64,000 bases of DNA from Variovorax sp. UMC13 (GCF_014170375.1 NZ_LZZW01000004.1:21351-85350), one strand, 5' to 3'. Positions 11,580-20,951 are shown, numbered from the stretch's first letter. Notes: generated by a model from the sequence alone, not told the origin. A program made the numbers and translations.

Positions 11580-13109
11580 TCAGGTCGTCGCCAGGCGCTC
11601 CGCGTCGTCGAGCGCGCGCTTGGCCTTGATCGACTTGCGCACCGTCGACCAGATCGCCCAGCCCAGCATCGCGGCCGTGCAGGCCAGCAGCGAGGCGCTG
11701 ATCGGGCGCTCGAGGAAGACCATCGCATCGCCGCGCGACAGCAGCATCGCGCGCCGCAGATGCTCTTCCAGCATCGGGCCCAGGATGTAGCCCAGCAGCA
11801 GCGGCGCGGGCTCGAAGCGCAGCACCATCAGCACGTAGCCCATGATGCCCAGCGCGGCCACCGAGTAGATGTCGAAGGCGTTGTTGTTGACGCTGTACAC
11901 CCCCAACGCCACGAACACGATGATGGCCGGGTACATCCAGGCGAAGGGAATGCGCAGCAGCGCGACCCACAGCCCGATGGTGGGCAGGTTCAGGATCACC
12001 AGCATCAGGTTGCCGATGCCGAAGCTCACGACCAGGCCCCAGAACAGGTCGGGCTGCTCGCTGATCAGGTTGGGTCCGGGCTGGATGCCGTGGATGATCA
12101 GCGCGCCCATCATCACGGCCATTACCGCGTCGCCCGGGATGCCCAGCGACAGCGAAGGCACGAAGGCGGTCTGCGCGGCCGCGTTGTTGGCCGACTCGGG
12201 GGCGGTGATGCCCTCGATCGCGCCCTGGCCGAAGCGGCTCGGGTCCTTGGCCACCTTCTTCTCGATCGCATAGGACATGAAGGCCGCGATCGACGGTCCC
12301 ACGCCCGGCAGCGCGCCCAGGGCCGAGCCCAGCGCCGAGCCGCGCATCATCGGCTTGACCGTGGCCTTGAACTCGTCCTTCGTGGGCACCATCGACTTGA
12401 GCGTGACCTTCTCGGGCTTCTGGTTGGTGTCGGCCGAGTTGATGCAGCGCACCACCTCCGCCACGCCGAACAGGCCCATGGCCAGCGCGATCAGGTTGAT
12501 GCCGTCCATGAGCTCGGGCACGTCGAAGCTGAAGCGCGCCACGCCCGAGTTCACGTCGGTGCCGACCATGCCCAGCAGCAGGCCGAACACCACCATGCAC
12601 AGGCCCTTGGCGGCCGAGCCGGCGGTCATCGACGAGGCGGCCACCAGGCCCAGCACCATCATCGAGAAGAACTCGGCCGGGCCGAACTTCAGGCCGATGC
12701 TGGCGATGGCCGGCGAGAACAGCACCAGCAGCACCAGGCCCGACATGGCGCCGGCCAGCGAGGCGATGGTGGTCACGAACAGCGCGACGCCGGCCTTGCC
12801 CTTCTTGGCCATCGGGTAGCCGTCGAGGCAGGTCACGGCCGATGACGGCGTGCCCGGCAGGTTGAGCAGGATGGAAGCGGTCGAGCCGCCGTACTGCGCG
12901 CCGTAGTAGACGCCGGCCAGCATGATGATCGCCGCGGTGGGCGGCATGTGGTAGGTGAGCGGCAGCAGCAGCGAGATCGCGGCCAAGGCGCCGATGCCGG
13001 GCAGCACGCCGACGACGGTGCCGAGCAGCACGCCGAAGAAGCAGTAGGCCAGCGTGATGGGTTCGGCCGCGACCTGGAGGCCGAGCCAGAGATTGCTGAG
13101 GAGATCCAT
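11580..13109 (-). CDS. tctA: Tripartite tricarboxylate transporter, TctA large permease
   Basis: Large membrane subunit of a TTT-family secondary transporter, 509 residues, about 11-12 membrane helices. Typical features are the N-terminal PGIGALAAISLLLPLTYHM, the GTPSSAVTCLDGYPMAKKG repeat and the second-half LPGVGPSIAAFMSYAIEKK. It takes up carboxylates delivered by a periplasmic Bug/TctC receptor. tctB lies 22 bp upstream in the same direction, but no tctC gene is adjacent, so the receptor must be encoded elsewhere. The orphan Bug gene at 26726 is one candidate in this window. Confidence 0.92.
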   Translation of the reverse strand: MDLLSNLWLGLQVAAEPITLAYCFFGVLLGTVVGVLPGIGALAAISLLLPLTYHMPPTAAIIMLAGVYYGAQYGGSTASILLNLPGTPSSAVTCLDGYPMAKKGKAGVALFVTTIASLAGAMSGLVLLVLFSPAIASIGLKFGPAEFFSMMVLGLVAASSMTAGSAAKGLCMVVFGLLLGMVGTDVNSGVARFSFDVPELMDGINLIALAMGLFGVAEVVRCINSADTNQKPEKVTLKSMVPTKDEFKATVKPMMRGSALGSALGALPGVGPSIAAFMSYAIEKKVAKDPSRFGQGAIEGITAPESANNAAAQTAFVPSLSLGIPGDAVMAVMMGALIIHGIQPGPNLISEQPDLFWGLVVSFGIGNLMLVILNLPTIGLWVALLRIPFAWMYPAIIVFVALGVYSVNNNAFDIYSVAALGIMGYVLMVLRFEPAPLLLGYILGPMLEEHLRRAMLLSRGDAMVFLERPISASLLACTAAMLGWAIWSTVRKSIKAKRALDDAERLATT

Positions 13110-13131
13110 GGGTATGTCGGGGGCGTCGGGT

Positions 13132-13578
13132 TCAGTTGCTCCAGGGCCAGATGGGAAGGATCATCTGCAGCGCCAGGGGGAAGATCAGCGTGGTGAGCAG
13201 GGCCACCACGGCGCAGACGATCATTCGCGTGCGCAGCGTCATGGCCGAGGGCACCAGCGCCAGCAGCGCCGCGAGGAAGGACGCGACCACCACGCCCAGG
13301 CGTTGCAGCGCCCAGGCGAACACCAGCAGGCTGGCGATGGTCCAGGCCAGGTTGCCCCATTGCACCGTGACGCCGGTGCCCTTGCGCCACCAGGCCGGCA
13401 GCGCGACCAGCAGGCCCAGCACCGCCAGCGTCCAGCCCAGCACCACCGGGAAGTAGCCGGCGCCCATGCGGGCCGAGGTGCCGAAGTTGTAGCGGCTGCC
13501 GTAGAGGGCGAAGAACAGGCCGGCCGCCACCATCAGCAGCCCTCCGATCAGGTCGTGGATGTCTCTCGTGATTTTCAT
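13132..13578 (-). CDS. tctB: Tripartite tricarboxylate transporter, TctB small permease
   Basis: Small four-helix membrane subunit of the TTT transporter, 148 residues. It begins MKITRDIHDLIGGLLMVAAG and holds the typical GAGYFPVVLGWTLAVLGLLV segment, ending with a short hydrophobic tail. The frame extends upstream to 13866, but MKITRD at 13578 starts the family fold. It is co-directional with tctA (22 bp spacing). The 290-bp region upstream separates it from a divergent TctB-like gene and should hold the promoters. Confidence 0.88.
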   Translation of the reverse strand: MKITRDIHDLIGGLLMVAAGLFFALYGSRYNFGTSARMGAGYFPVVLGWTLAVLGLLVALPAWWRKGTGVTVQWGNLAWTIASLLVFAWALQRLGVVVASFLAALLALVPSAMTLRTRMIVCAVVALLTTLIFPLALQMILPIWPWSN

Positions 13579-13868
13579 GTTCAGCGGAATGGCGTTGGAG
13601 AACGCTCTGGATGGAACAGGTCGACGCGCAGAAAAAAAGCCAATGGCGTCGGCGAAGCCCGCCTCCGCGGCGCTGACGTGCAGGCCGAAGTACCGGGCTG
13701 GCCAAAGCTTAGGGGGGCCTTTCGGGCGCGCCGGCGGCCATTTGTATTGCCATGTGTTGAGCCGCGGCACCGACATATGGCATTGCAAGACATGCGGCTT
13801 CGCACCGGTCCCCGGCGATAGATTCAAGACCTGCCGATGCCCACCGCCCTCACCCACTCCGCCCACCG

Positions 13869-14390
13869 ATGACCGCGCACACCCTTCACGACACCGACGT
13901 GCGCGAACGGGCCGGCAGCGGGCTGCGCCTCGACCGGCCGGCCGAGTTCCTGTCGGGCGCGGCCTTCAGCGCCTTCGGTATCTCCTTCGCCTGCGGCGCC
14001 AATGTGTTCAACAGCGAGGCGCCCGCGATCCACTGGGCCGGCGCCTGGCTGCCGCTGGGGGTGGGCCTGCTGATCGCGCTCACCGGCAACCTGATCGTGC
14101 TGCGCTCGCTGTCGCTCTGGCGGCTGCGCGCCAGGGCACTGCTCGGCATCCTGCTGATCAGCGGCATGTTCGCCGCGGCGCTGGGCGCCTGGTCGGCCAC
14201 CGGCCTGCCCACCATCGGGCTGCTGGGCGGCATCTACATCACGGGTTTCACCGTCTGGCTCGCGGGCAAGGACGTGCGCCCGCGCACCTTTGCCGGCCTG
14301 GCCGCGGCGCTGGCCTTCGGCAGCTACCTGGCCTTCGTGGTGGCGCTCGACCTCGCGCTGCCCGTGTGGCCCACCTTCGTCCACGGATGA
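13869..14390 (+). CDS. TctB-like four-helix membrane protein
   Basis: 173-residue membrane protein with about four to five helices. Its layout resembles TctB: an N-terminal helix after a polar leader, then AGAWLPLGVGLLIALTGNLIVLRSL (compare G-x-x-x-P-x-x-x-x-x-L...L-x-G in TctB), a central linker, and a terminal hydrophobic stretch ending LALPVWP. I judge this a distant TctB homologue, not a certain one. It stands head-to-head with the real tctBA and 39 bp ahead of the Rrf2 regulator, so it may be co-transcribed with that regulator. Confidence 0.5.
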   Translation: MTAHTLHDTDVRERAGSGLRLDRPAEFLSGAAFSAFGISFACGANVFNSEAPAIHWAGAWLPLGVGLLIALTGNLIVLRSLSLWRLRARALLGILLISGMFAAALGAWSATGLPTIGLLGGIYITGFTVWLAGKDVRPRTFAGLAAALAFGSYLAFVVALDLALPVWPTFVHG

Positions 14391-14429
14391 ACCCCTTTTC
14401 TCTGCCAACGCTTACTGGAACTGCCCACC

Positions 14430-14951
14430 ATGCGCATTAGCACCCGCGGACGGCTGGCTGTCGCGGTCATGATCGATTTCGCCCTCCATCAACGCCACTG
14501 GCCCATCTCGCTCAAGGTGCTGAGCCGGCGCCATCGCGTGTCGCTCTCGCTGCTCGAGCCCATCGCGGCCGACCTTCGGCGCCACAGCCTGGTCGAGGCC
14601 ACGCGCGGCCCCGGCGGCGGCTACGGCCTGAGCCGCGCGGCCGACGCCATCTCGGTGGCCGACATCGTGTTCGCGATCGACGGCATGCTCGACGCGCGCC
14701 CGCCCGGACCGGTGCGGCGCGCGCAGGTCGACCCCCAGTGCGTCACCCACGCGCTGTGGGACGGCCTGCGGCAGAGCGTGGTCGACTTCCTGCAATCCGA
14801 GTCGCTGCAGAAGCTCGCGAGCACGCAGAGCCCCTGGGGCTTTCCGCCCATCGAGGCGCCGCTGCAGAAAGCGCCGCTGCCCGTGCCGGCCGTGGTGACC
14901 CGCAACGCGCCCAACTCCGTCTTCGACCTGGCGCGCTTCCACGCCTGCTGA
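14430..14951 (+). CDS. Rrf2-family transcriptional regulator
   Basis: 173-residue winged-helix repressor of the Rrf2 family. It opens MRISTRGRLAVAVMIDFAL and has the recognition-helix and wing segment SLSLLEPIAADLRRHSLVEATRGPGGGYGLSR. Iron-sulphur Rrf2 proteins (IscR, NsrR) need three clustered cysteines after the wing. Here only one Cys (PQCV) is in that region, so this member probably senses something other than a [2Fe-2S] or [4Fe-4S] cluster through the classic triad. It follows the TctB-like gene by 39 bp and converges on the sensor kinase. Confidence 0.85.
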   Translation: MRISTRGRLAVAVMIDFALHQRHWPISLKVLSRRHRVSLSLLEPIAADLRRHSLVEATRGPGGGYGLSRAADAISVADIVFAIDGMLDARPPGPVRRAQVDPQCVTHALWDGLRQSVVDFLQSESLQKLASTQSPWGFPPIEAPLQKAPLPVPAVVTRNAPNSVFDLARFHAC

Positions 14952-14969
14952 GCGCGGGCCGCGCGCTCA
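14949..14969. terminator. Bidirectional hairpin built from two stop codons
   Basis: Perfect inverted repeat TGAGCGCG - 5-base loop - CGCGCTCA. The left TGA is the stop of the Rrf2 gene and the right TCA is the complement of the kinase stop. No T-tract on either side. Confidence 0.6.
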
Positions 14970-16409
14970 GGTCTTCGCGCGCCGCGGCAGCGTGAGCAGC
15001 GCTTCCAGCCCGCCCTCGGGCCGGTTGCGCAGCGTGATCGAGCCGTCGTGCGCCTGCGCGATCGAGCGCGCGATCGACAGCCCCAGCCCCGAACCACCCG
15101 AGGCCGCGTTGCGCGAGGCGTCGAGTCGCAGGAAGGGCTCGAACACCTCTTCCAGCGAGGCCTCGGGAATGCCCGGGCCCGCGTCGGCGATGCGGATGCG
15201 CAGGGCCTGCGCCGAGTCCTCGATGCGGATGTGGGCCTCGCCGCCGTACCGGATCGCGTTCTCGAGGATGTTCTGCACGCAGCGCCGCAGGCTGGTGACG
15301 TAGGCCGGCAGCGGCGCGCGTGCATGGCCTTCGAGCGTGACCCGCGCGCCGGTCTCCTCGAAGTCGGCGCGCAGGCCGCCCAGCAGGCTGTCGATGTCCA
15401 CCGACTGCCGGGGCTCGTTGTGCTCCGCCCCGCGGATGTAGTCGAGCGTGGCCGAGATCAGCAACTCCATGTCGCCCAGGTCCTTGCGGAACTTGTCCTG
15501 CATCTCACCGGGCGGCAGGAACTCGGCGCGCAGCCGCATCCGCGTGATGGGCGAGCGCAGGTCGTGCGAGACCGCGGCCAGGAAGCGGGTGCGCTCGCCG
15601 ATGTCCTGGATCAGCCGCCGCTGCATCAGGTTGAAGGTGCGCGCCGCCTGTCGCACCTCGCGCGGGCCGCTCTCGGTCAATGGCGGGCTGTGCAGGTCGC
15701 GCCCCAGCGCATCGGCCGCCTCGGCCAGCCGGCGCAGCGGCCGCAGCGCGAGCCGCACCGCCACCAGCGCGATCGCCACGAACACCATGATGCGCAGCAC
15801 GTAGATGCGCAGCACGTAGTCGGCCACCATGCTGAAGGGCTTGGCCTCGATGCCGCCCTGCGACTCCGAGGCCGTGACCTCGATCCACTGGCCGTGCAGC
15901 CCGGGCATCTCCAGCGCGATGCGGAAATGCCCGACCGGCTCGCGCGCATTGAGCAGCGCCCAGAGGTCGGCCGACTGGCCCGCGTCGTCGGTGAGTTCGG
16001 CCGACAGCAGCCGGGCATCGGCATCGCCGCCCAGCCGGTCGCTGAGCGACTGGCTCAGGATGTCCTGCACCGCGTCGAGCGTGTTGTCGGCCTTGTCCAC
16101 GCTCGGCATCGGGCCCGGCTGCAGCGTGAGCCGGAAGCGCTCGGAGCCCAGCCAGGCCAGCGTCTGCGGCACCGTCTCGGCCGGCAGCCCGCGCAGGATG
16201 CGCATCGCGTCGGCCAGTTGGATCGAGACCAGCCGGATCGGCATCTCCATCGCATGGCGGTAGCGCATGTCGAACCAGACCGAGCTGGTCAGCGCCTGCG
16301 CCGCCAGCATGCCGAGCACCAGGATCAGCGCCAGCCGGCCCCACAGCGAGCCGGGCCAGGGCAGCCAGCGCCGCCAGCGGCTTTCCGGGGCGGTGGCGGG
16401 GCCGTCCAC
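14967..16409 (-). CDS. EnvZ-like sensor histidine kinase
   Basis: 480-residue membrane kinase. Segments in order: N-terminal membrane helix (about 24-43), a periplasmic sensor of about 150 residues, a second helix (about 200-222), a HAMP linker, the HisKA H-box AAVSHDLRSPITRMRLR, N-box NILENAIRYGG, G1 DAGPGIP and G2 GGSGLGLSIA. All catalytic motifs are intact. It starts one base after the stop of the upstream response regulator gene, so the pair is a typical two-component operon (regulator first). The signal is unknown; the architecture matches OmpR/EnvZ or tricarboxylate and metal sensors. Whether it controls the nearby transporter genes is not shown. Confidence 0.92.
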   Translation of the reverse strand: MDGPATAPESRWRRWLPWPGSLWGRLALILVLGMLAAQALTSSVWFDMRYRHAMEMPIRLVSIQLADAMRILRGLPAETVPQTLAWLGSERFRLTLQPGPMPSVDKADNTLDAVQDILSQSLSDRLGGDADARLLSAELTDDAGQSADLWALLNAREPVGHFRIALEMPGLHGQWIEVTASESQGGIEAKPFSMVADYVLRIYVLRIMVFVAIALVAVRLALRPLRRLAEAADALGRDLHSPPLTESGPREVRQAARTFNLMQRRLIQDIGERTRFLAAVSHDLRSPITRMRLRAEFLPPGEMQDKFRKDLGDMELLISATLDYIRGAEHNEPRQSVDIDSLLGGLRADFEETGARVTLEGHARAPLPAYVTSLRRCVQNILENAIRYGGEAHIRIEDSAQALRIRIADAGPGIPEASLEEVFEPFLRLDASRNAASGGSGLGLSIARSIAQAHDGSITLRNRPEGGLEALLTLPRRAKT

Positions 16410-16410
16410 C

Positions 16411-17139
16411 TCAGCGCTCCTCCACCACGTCGACCGCCATCACGTAGCCCGCATGGCGCACCGTGCGGATCATCATCGGCTTGCGCGCGTCGTCCTGCAG
16501 GCTCACGCGCAGCCGGCTGATGCAGACGTCGATCGCGCGGTCGAAGGGCGCGCGCTCCTTGCCGAACACATGCTCGATCAGGAAGTCACGGCTCAAGGTG
16601 CGGTGCGCGTTCTGCAGCAGCAGCCGCAGCACCCGGTAGTCGGAGCCGCCCAGCGACACCGCCACGCGCTGCGGCGACAGCAGCTGGTGCGTGCGGGTGT
16701 CGAGCGTCCAGCCCGCGAAGCGCACCACCGCGGCCTCCTCGGCCTCGCGCGAGGGCGGAAAGCTGTGCAGGCGCCGCAGCACCACCTTGATCCGCGCCAG
16801 CAGCTCGCGCGGATCGAAGGGCTTGGGCAGGTAGTCGTCGGCCCCCATCTCGAGCCCGATGATCCGGTCGAGCAAGGCGCCGCGCGCGGTCAGCAGGATG
16901 ACCGGCGGGCCGCCCTTGGCATGCAGGTCGCGGCACAGCGAGAGCCCGTCCTCGCCCGGCATCATCACGTCGAGCACCACCAGCGAGACCGACTGCTGGC
17001 CCAGCTGCCGGTGCATCTCCACCCCGTTCGACGCCGTCGCGACCTTGTAGCCCGCGTCGGACAGGTAGTCCGAGAGCAGCTGCCGGATGTCGCCGTCGTC
17101 GTCGACGATGAGGATGCGTTCGATGGGGGGTGAGGACAT
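16411..17139 (-). CDS. OmpR-family response regulator
   Basis: 242-residue two-domain regulator. The receiver domain has the acidic pair DDD (13-15), the phospho-acceptor Asp57 in VVLDVMMPGEDG and the conserved Lys in LPKPFDP; the winged-helix output domain ends RTVRHAGYVMAVD. ATG 17139 (MSSPPIERILIVDDD) places the first beta strand ten residues in, as usual; an ATG at 17172 would add eleven residues without homology. It is directly upstream of its kinase partner with one base between the genes. Confidence 0.93.
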   Translation of the reverse strand: MSSPPIERILIVDDDGDIRQLLSDYLSDAGYKVATASNGVEMHRQLGQQSVSLVVLDVMMPGEDGLSLCRDLHAKGGPPVILLTARGALLDRIIGLEMGADDYLPKPFDPRELLARIKVVLRRLHSFPPSREAEEAAVVRFAGWTLDTRTHQLLSPQRVAVSLGGSDYRVLRLLLQNAHRTLSRDFLIEHVFGKERAPFDRAIDVCISRLRVSLQDDARKPMMIRTVRHAGYVMAVDVVEER

Positions 17140-17323
17140 GGAGGGTGACGCGATGGGCCGAGCCTGGACCATGGGTCGAGGGCCGGCCCATCGCCTCGAC
17201 GGGGCGAAGGCGGTGGAAGACAGGGGGGATTTTCAACCAGATCGTGCGCGGGCCCTCGCAGCACCCCATGCATTGGGGGGCGATGGGCATCGGCCGCGCG
17301 TCTCGCCGCGGCGCCCCGTCTTT

Positions 17324-17731
17324 CTAGGCGTGCCGCCGCGCCGTGACGGGCAGCGTGCGCACGCGGTTCTCCGCCGAGGCCGGCCCCCAGCCCTGCGGCA
17401 GTTCATGCAGCACGGCCCTGGCGTCGAGCGAGTGGATCGCCACCGAGGTGTCCGCCGGAATGCGCCCCTGCGCCACCATCGCCTCGTAGCGCAGGGCGCT
17501 CACGCGCAGGAAGGACGCGAAGTTGCCGACCTCGCCGCGCGCCGCCACCAGCTCGTCGTAGAGCCGCTCGATGAGCTGCACCACGACCATGCCGTCGCGC
17601 TGCGCGATTTCCTCGAGCACCTGCCAGAACAGGTTCTCGAGCCGGATGCTGGTGACCACGCCATGCAGCCGCACCGAGCGCGTGCGCGCGTCGTAGCTCT
17701 GCGGGTCGGCACTGATGAAGACTTCGCACAT
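17324..17731 (-). CDS. Ribbon-helix-helix domain protein
   Basis: 135-residue protein of the RHH_4-type group. The segment RTRSVRLHGVVTSIRLENLFWQVLEEIAQRDGMVVVQLIERLYDEL gives a short strand (SVRLHGVVTSIRL) followed by two helices, the DNA-binding layout of this family. The C-terminal third is unstructured and basic. It follows the DJ-1 gene by about 60 bp in the same direction. In databases such proteins are often mislabelled aryl-sulfate sulfotransferases. Target unknown. Confidence 0.75.
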   Translation of the reverse strand: MCEVFISADPQSYDARTRSVRLHGVVTSIRLENLFWQVLEEIAQRDGMVVVQLIERLYDELVAARGEVGNFASFLRVSALRYEAMVAQGRIPADTSVAIHSLDARAVLHELPQGWGPASAENRVRTLPVTARRHA

Positions 17732-17792
17732 GCGGCCTCCTGGGTGGGAATGGTGGGCGACGCTCGCACTGTAGCGCCACCCACGCGGGCCC

Positions 17793-18371
17793 TCAGTGTT
17801 CGATGCGCGTGCCCAGCACGACCAGGAACTGCGCGAGCCACGCCGGGTGCGCGGGCCAGGCGGGCGCCGTGACCAGGTTGCGGTCGGTCACGGCCTGGTC
17901 GACCGGAATGCCCACGTACTCCGCACCGGCCAGTTCCACCTCGACCTGGCACGCCGGGTAGGCCGACACCTTGCGGCCCTTGAGCAGGCCGGTGGCCGCG
18001 AGCAGCTGCGCGCCGTGGCACACCGACGCCACCGGCTTGTCGGTCGCCAGGAAATGCTTGGCGATCTCGACCACGCGGCTGTGCATGCGCAGGTACTCGG
18101 GCGCGCGGCCGCCGGGGACGACCAGCGCGTCGTAGGCCTCGGGCTTCACGTCGGCGAAGTTGGCGTTCAGCGTGAAGCGGTGGCCCGGCTTCTCGCTGTA
18201 GGTCTGGGCGCCCTCGAAGTCGTGGATGGCGGTGTGCACCCAGTCGCCGGCCTTCTTGTCGGGCGCCACCGCGTGCACCGTGTGGCCCACGGCCAGCAGG
18301 GCCTGGAAAGGGACCATGGTTTCGTAGTCTTCGGCGTAGTCGCCGCAGAGCATGAGGATCTTGCGAGCCAT
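17793..18371 (-). CDS. DJ-1/PfpI-family protein
   Basis: 192-residue member of the DJ-1/PfpI superfamily (class I glutamine-amidotransferase-like fold), which includes glyoxalase III, chaperone and peptidase activities. The nucleophile elbow is [10 protein letters not shown] with Cys118-His119, and the acidic partner Glu17 sits in [11 protein letters not shown]; both are intact. ATG 18371 has an AAGGAG ribosome site seven bases upstream. It lies ahead of the ribbon-helix-helix gene in a likely two-gene unit and is divergent from the 5'-nucleotidase gene. Protein or metabolite repair after carbonyl stress is the most likely general role. Confidence 0.85.
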   Translation of the reverse strand: MARKILMLCGDYAEDYETMVPFQALLAVGHTVHAVAPDKKAGDWVHTAIHDFEGAQTYSEKPGHRFTLNANFADVKPEAYDALVVPGGRAPEYLRMHSRVVEIAKHFLATDKPVASVCHGAQLLAATGLLKGRKVSAYPACQVEVELAGAEYVGIPVDQAVTDRNLVTAPAWPAHPAWLAQFLVVLGTRIEH

Positions 18372-18547
18372 CGGTTTGTCTCCTTCGGATGAGGTATGGA
18401 ATGCGCCCCGGCATGGACATGCGGGCCGTCGCCGCATTATTCGAAGGCGACGGCCGCAGCGGGTAGCAGCCGGCTGTGACCGTGCGCGTCATCCCGCGGT
18501 CACGCGGCGGCCCGACAATCCTTCTCCCCCTACCTTGGAGCCCGGAG

Positions 18548-20329
18548 ATGCGCCTGCGCTGGCGAAAGCCCTGGCCCGTCGGCATGCTGCTGATGATGGC
18601 GCTGGCCGCCTGCAGCACCGTGCCCGGAGAGGAAGGCGCCCGCCCTTCGCTGACGGTCAAGCTCATCGCCTTCAACGACCTGCACGGCAACCTGGAACCG
18701 CCGAGGCTGGCCATCGCCGCCCCCTACTCCACCGGCGGCACGGTGGCCGTGCCCGCGGGCGGCGCGGCCTACATGGCCACGGCCATCGCGGCGCTCAAGG
18801 CGAAGAACCCGCACCACGCGGTGGTCTCGGCCGGCGACATGATCGGCGCCTCGCCGCTGGTGTCGGCGCTGTTCCTCGACGAGCCGACCATCGAGGCCGT
18901 GAACGCGATGGGCATCGACTTCAACGCGGTCGGCAACCACGAGTTCGACAAGGGCCAGGCCGAGCTGCTGCGCATGCAGCACGGTGGCTGCGCGAAATAC
19001 ACGACGCTCGTGCCCTGCCAGGTGAACGCGGCCTTCCCGGGCGCCAACTTCGGCTTGCTCGCGGCCAACACGGTCAAGCGTGATGGCACGACGCTGTTCC
19101 CGGCCACGGGGCTCAAGACCTTCACGCAGGGCGAGGCCCAAGTCACGGTGGGCTTCATCGGCCTGACGCTCAAGGCCACGCCGACGGCGGTCACGCCCGC
19201 GGGGGTGGCGGGGCTCGCCTTCCAGGACGAGGCCGACACCGCCAATGCGCTGATCCCGGGCCTGCGCGCGCAGGGCGCCGACGTGATCGTGGTGGTGATG
19301 CACGAGGGCGGCACCACCACCGTGGGCTACAACGACAAAAGCTGCGCCGGGCTCAGCGGCAACGTGCGGCCGATCCTCGACCGGCTCGACCCGCGCGTCG
19401 ACGTCGTGATCTCGGGCCACACCCACAGCGCCTATGTCTGCGACTACGGCCAGATCAATCCGGCCAGGCCTTTCCTGCTGACCAGCGCGGGCCAGTACGG
19501 CACGCTGCTCACCGAGATCGACCTGGTGGTGGACACGGCGACGCGCAAGGTCACGGCCAGGTCGGCCGACAACCTGATCGTGCAGGGCGAGGCCTTCACG
19601 CGCGGCGCGGACACGGTGGCGATCAGCGACCAATACCCGCGCTTCCAGAAGAACGCCGAAATCGATGCCCTGATCGCACGCTACCGCGCGGTCGCGGCGC
19701 CGCTGGTGCAGCGCGTGGTGGGCCGGCTCACCGCCCCGGCCAGCCGCGCGCCCACGCCCTCGCGCGAGAGCGTGCTGGGCAACCTGATCGCCGATTCGCA
19801 GCTGGCCGCCACCGCGCCCGCGGCCAAGGGCGGCGCGCAGATCGCGTTCATGAACCCGGGCGGCGTGCGCGCGGACCTGGTGCCCGGCGCGAACGGCGAC
19901 GTGCGCTACGGCCAGCTGTTCAGCGTGCAGCCCTTCGGCAACAACCTGGTGGTGAAGACCCTGACCGGCGCGCAGATCCGCGCCCTGCTCGAACAGCAGT
20001 TCGCCAGCGGCACCAACACCCTGGCCACGCCGCGCGTGCTGCTGCCCTCGCGCGGCTTCCGCTACCGCTACGACCTGTCGCGCCCGGCCGGCGCGCGCAT
20101 CGAGGGCATGACGCTCGACGGCGTGCCGCTGGCGGATGGCAAGGCCTACCGCGTGACCATGAACAGCTTCCTGGCCAGCGGCGGCGACAACTTCACGGTG
20201 TTCAACCAGGGCACGGACGTGCTGGGCGGCGACCTGGACATCGACGCCTTCGAAGCCTACCTGCAGGCCCACCCGGCGCTCGTGCCGCCGGCGGCCGACC
20301 GCATCACCGCGATCGGCACGGTACGCTGA
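18548..20329 (+). CDS. Bifunctional UDP-sugar hydrolase/5'-nucleotidase-like lipoprotein
   Basis: 593-residue exported metallophosphoesterase. Lipoprotein signal with lipobox ALAAC (Cys22). The N-terminal calcineurin-like domain has LIAFNDLHGNLEP, AGDMIGASP, AVGNHEFDKG and SGHTHSAYVC; the C-terminal 5'-nucleotidase domain has MNPGGVRADLV, LFSVQPFGNNLVV and ASGGDNFTVF. This is the full UshA/5'-nucleotidase architecture for dephosphorylating nucleotides in the periplasm for phosphate or nucleoside recovery. ATG 18548 follows a GGAG-rich leader; the upstream GTG at 18476 would precede a poor signal peptide. Its stop abuts that of the tetR gene. Confidence 0.9.
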   Translation: MRLRWRKPWPVGMLLMMALAACSTVPGEEGARPSLTVKLIAFNDLHGNLEPPRLAIAAPYSTGGTVAVPAGGAAYMATAIAALKAKNPHHAVVSAGDMIGASPLVSALFLDEPTIEAVNAMGIDFNAVGNHEFDKGQAELLRMQHGGCAKYTTLVPCQVNAAFPGANFGLLAANTVKRDGTTLFPATGLKTFTQGEAQVTVGFIGLTLKATPTAVTPAGVAGLAFQDEADTANALIPGLRAQGADVIVVVMHEGGTTTVGYNDKSCAGLSGNVRPILDRLDPRVDVVISGHTHSAYVCDYGQINPARPFLLTSAGQYGTLLTEIDLVVDTATRKVTARSADNLIVQGEAFTRGADTVAISDQYPRFQKNAEIDALIARYRAVAAPLVQRVVGRLTAPASRAPTPSRESVLGNLIADSQLAATAPAAKGGAQIAFMNPGGVRADLVPGANGDVRYGQLFSVQPFGNNLVVKTLTGAQIRALLEQQFASGTNTLATPRVLLPSRGFRYRYDLSRPAGARIEGMTLDGVPLADGKAYRVTMNSFLASGGDNFTVFNQGTDVLGGDLDIDAFEAYLQAHPALVPPAADRITAIGTVR

Positions 20330-20335
20330 TCAGCG
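20324..20335. terminator. Palindrome at abutting stop codons
   Basis: Perfect 12-bp palindrome CGCTGATCAGCG, in which TGA is the nucleotidase stop and TCA the complement of the tetR stop. Too short a loop for a classical hairpin, but it matches the pattern at other convergent junctions of this window. Confidence 0.3.
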
Positions 20336-20929
20336 CGGCTCGGCCACGGCGCGGACCAGGCGCGTGGCGGGCGCGACCAGCGCGCGCAGGTCGCTCGAGC
20401 GGTCCTGCTCCACCGCTTCGAGGATCAGCTCGTTGATGCCGCCCACCACCGCCAGCGCGAGCTCGGGCGACAGGCGCGCGCCGCCGTCCGAGCCCGTGGC
20501 CAGCGCCACGAAGCTCGCGATCTGCGCGTTGACCTTGCGGCGCACCGCGAGGCCGGTCAGGCCCAGGCCCAGGATCTCGACGAACAGCGTCTTGAGCAGC
20601 ACCGGGTCCTGCGCGAGGAAGTCGAGGTAGGCCGTGACGGCATGCTCGACCTGCGTCTGCCAGGGCTGCAGCGGGTCGACTGCCGCGCTCAGCACCCCCA
20701 GCGCCTGCTCGCTCGCGGATTCGTAGAGCGCGATCAGGCAATCGGCCTTGGTCGCGAAGTGCTCGTAGAAGCTGCGCCGCGACACCGCGGCCTCGCGCAC
20801 GATGTCGGCGATGGTCGTGTCGGCATAGCCCTTGGCCGCCACCGCCTTCGCCATGCCTTCGAGCAGGCGGTAGTGGTGCGCGTGCTGCAGCTCGGGGCTT
20901 TCGGAGAAAGCGGTGTCGGTGGACGTCAT
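20330..20929 (-). CDS. TetR-family transcriptional regulator
   Basis: 199-residue repressor. The N-terminal helix-turn-helix is VAAKGYADTTIADIVREAAV followed by SRRSFYEHFATKADCLIALY, the standard TetR signature. The C-terminal ligand domain is not recognisable as to effector. ATG 20929 starts about 25 residues ahead of the fold. It is divergent from the metal-dependent hydrolase gene. The 110-bp region between holds two copies of the palindrome GGTAC-N6-GTACC, very probably its operators, so it likely represses itself and the hydrolase. Confidence 0.9.
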   Translation of the reverse strand: MTSTDTAFSESPELQHAHHYRLLEGMAKAVAAKGYADTTIADIVREAAVSRRSFYEHFATKADCLIALYESASEQALGVLSAAVDPLQPWQTQVEHAVTAYLDFLAQDPVLLKTLFVEILGLGLTGLAVRRKVNAQIASFVALATGSDGGARLSPELALAVVGGINELILEAVEQDRSSDLRALVAPATRLVRAVAEPR

Positions 20930-20951
20930 GCGGCCCGATTGTCGAAAGGGT

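Noticed and set aside
17140..17323. Possible small gene between response regulator and ribbon-helix-helix gene
   Set aside because: Open frames there have neither ribosome site nor protein-like composition.
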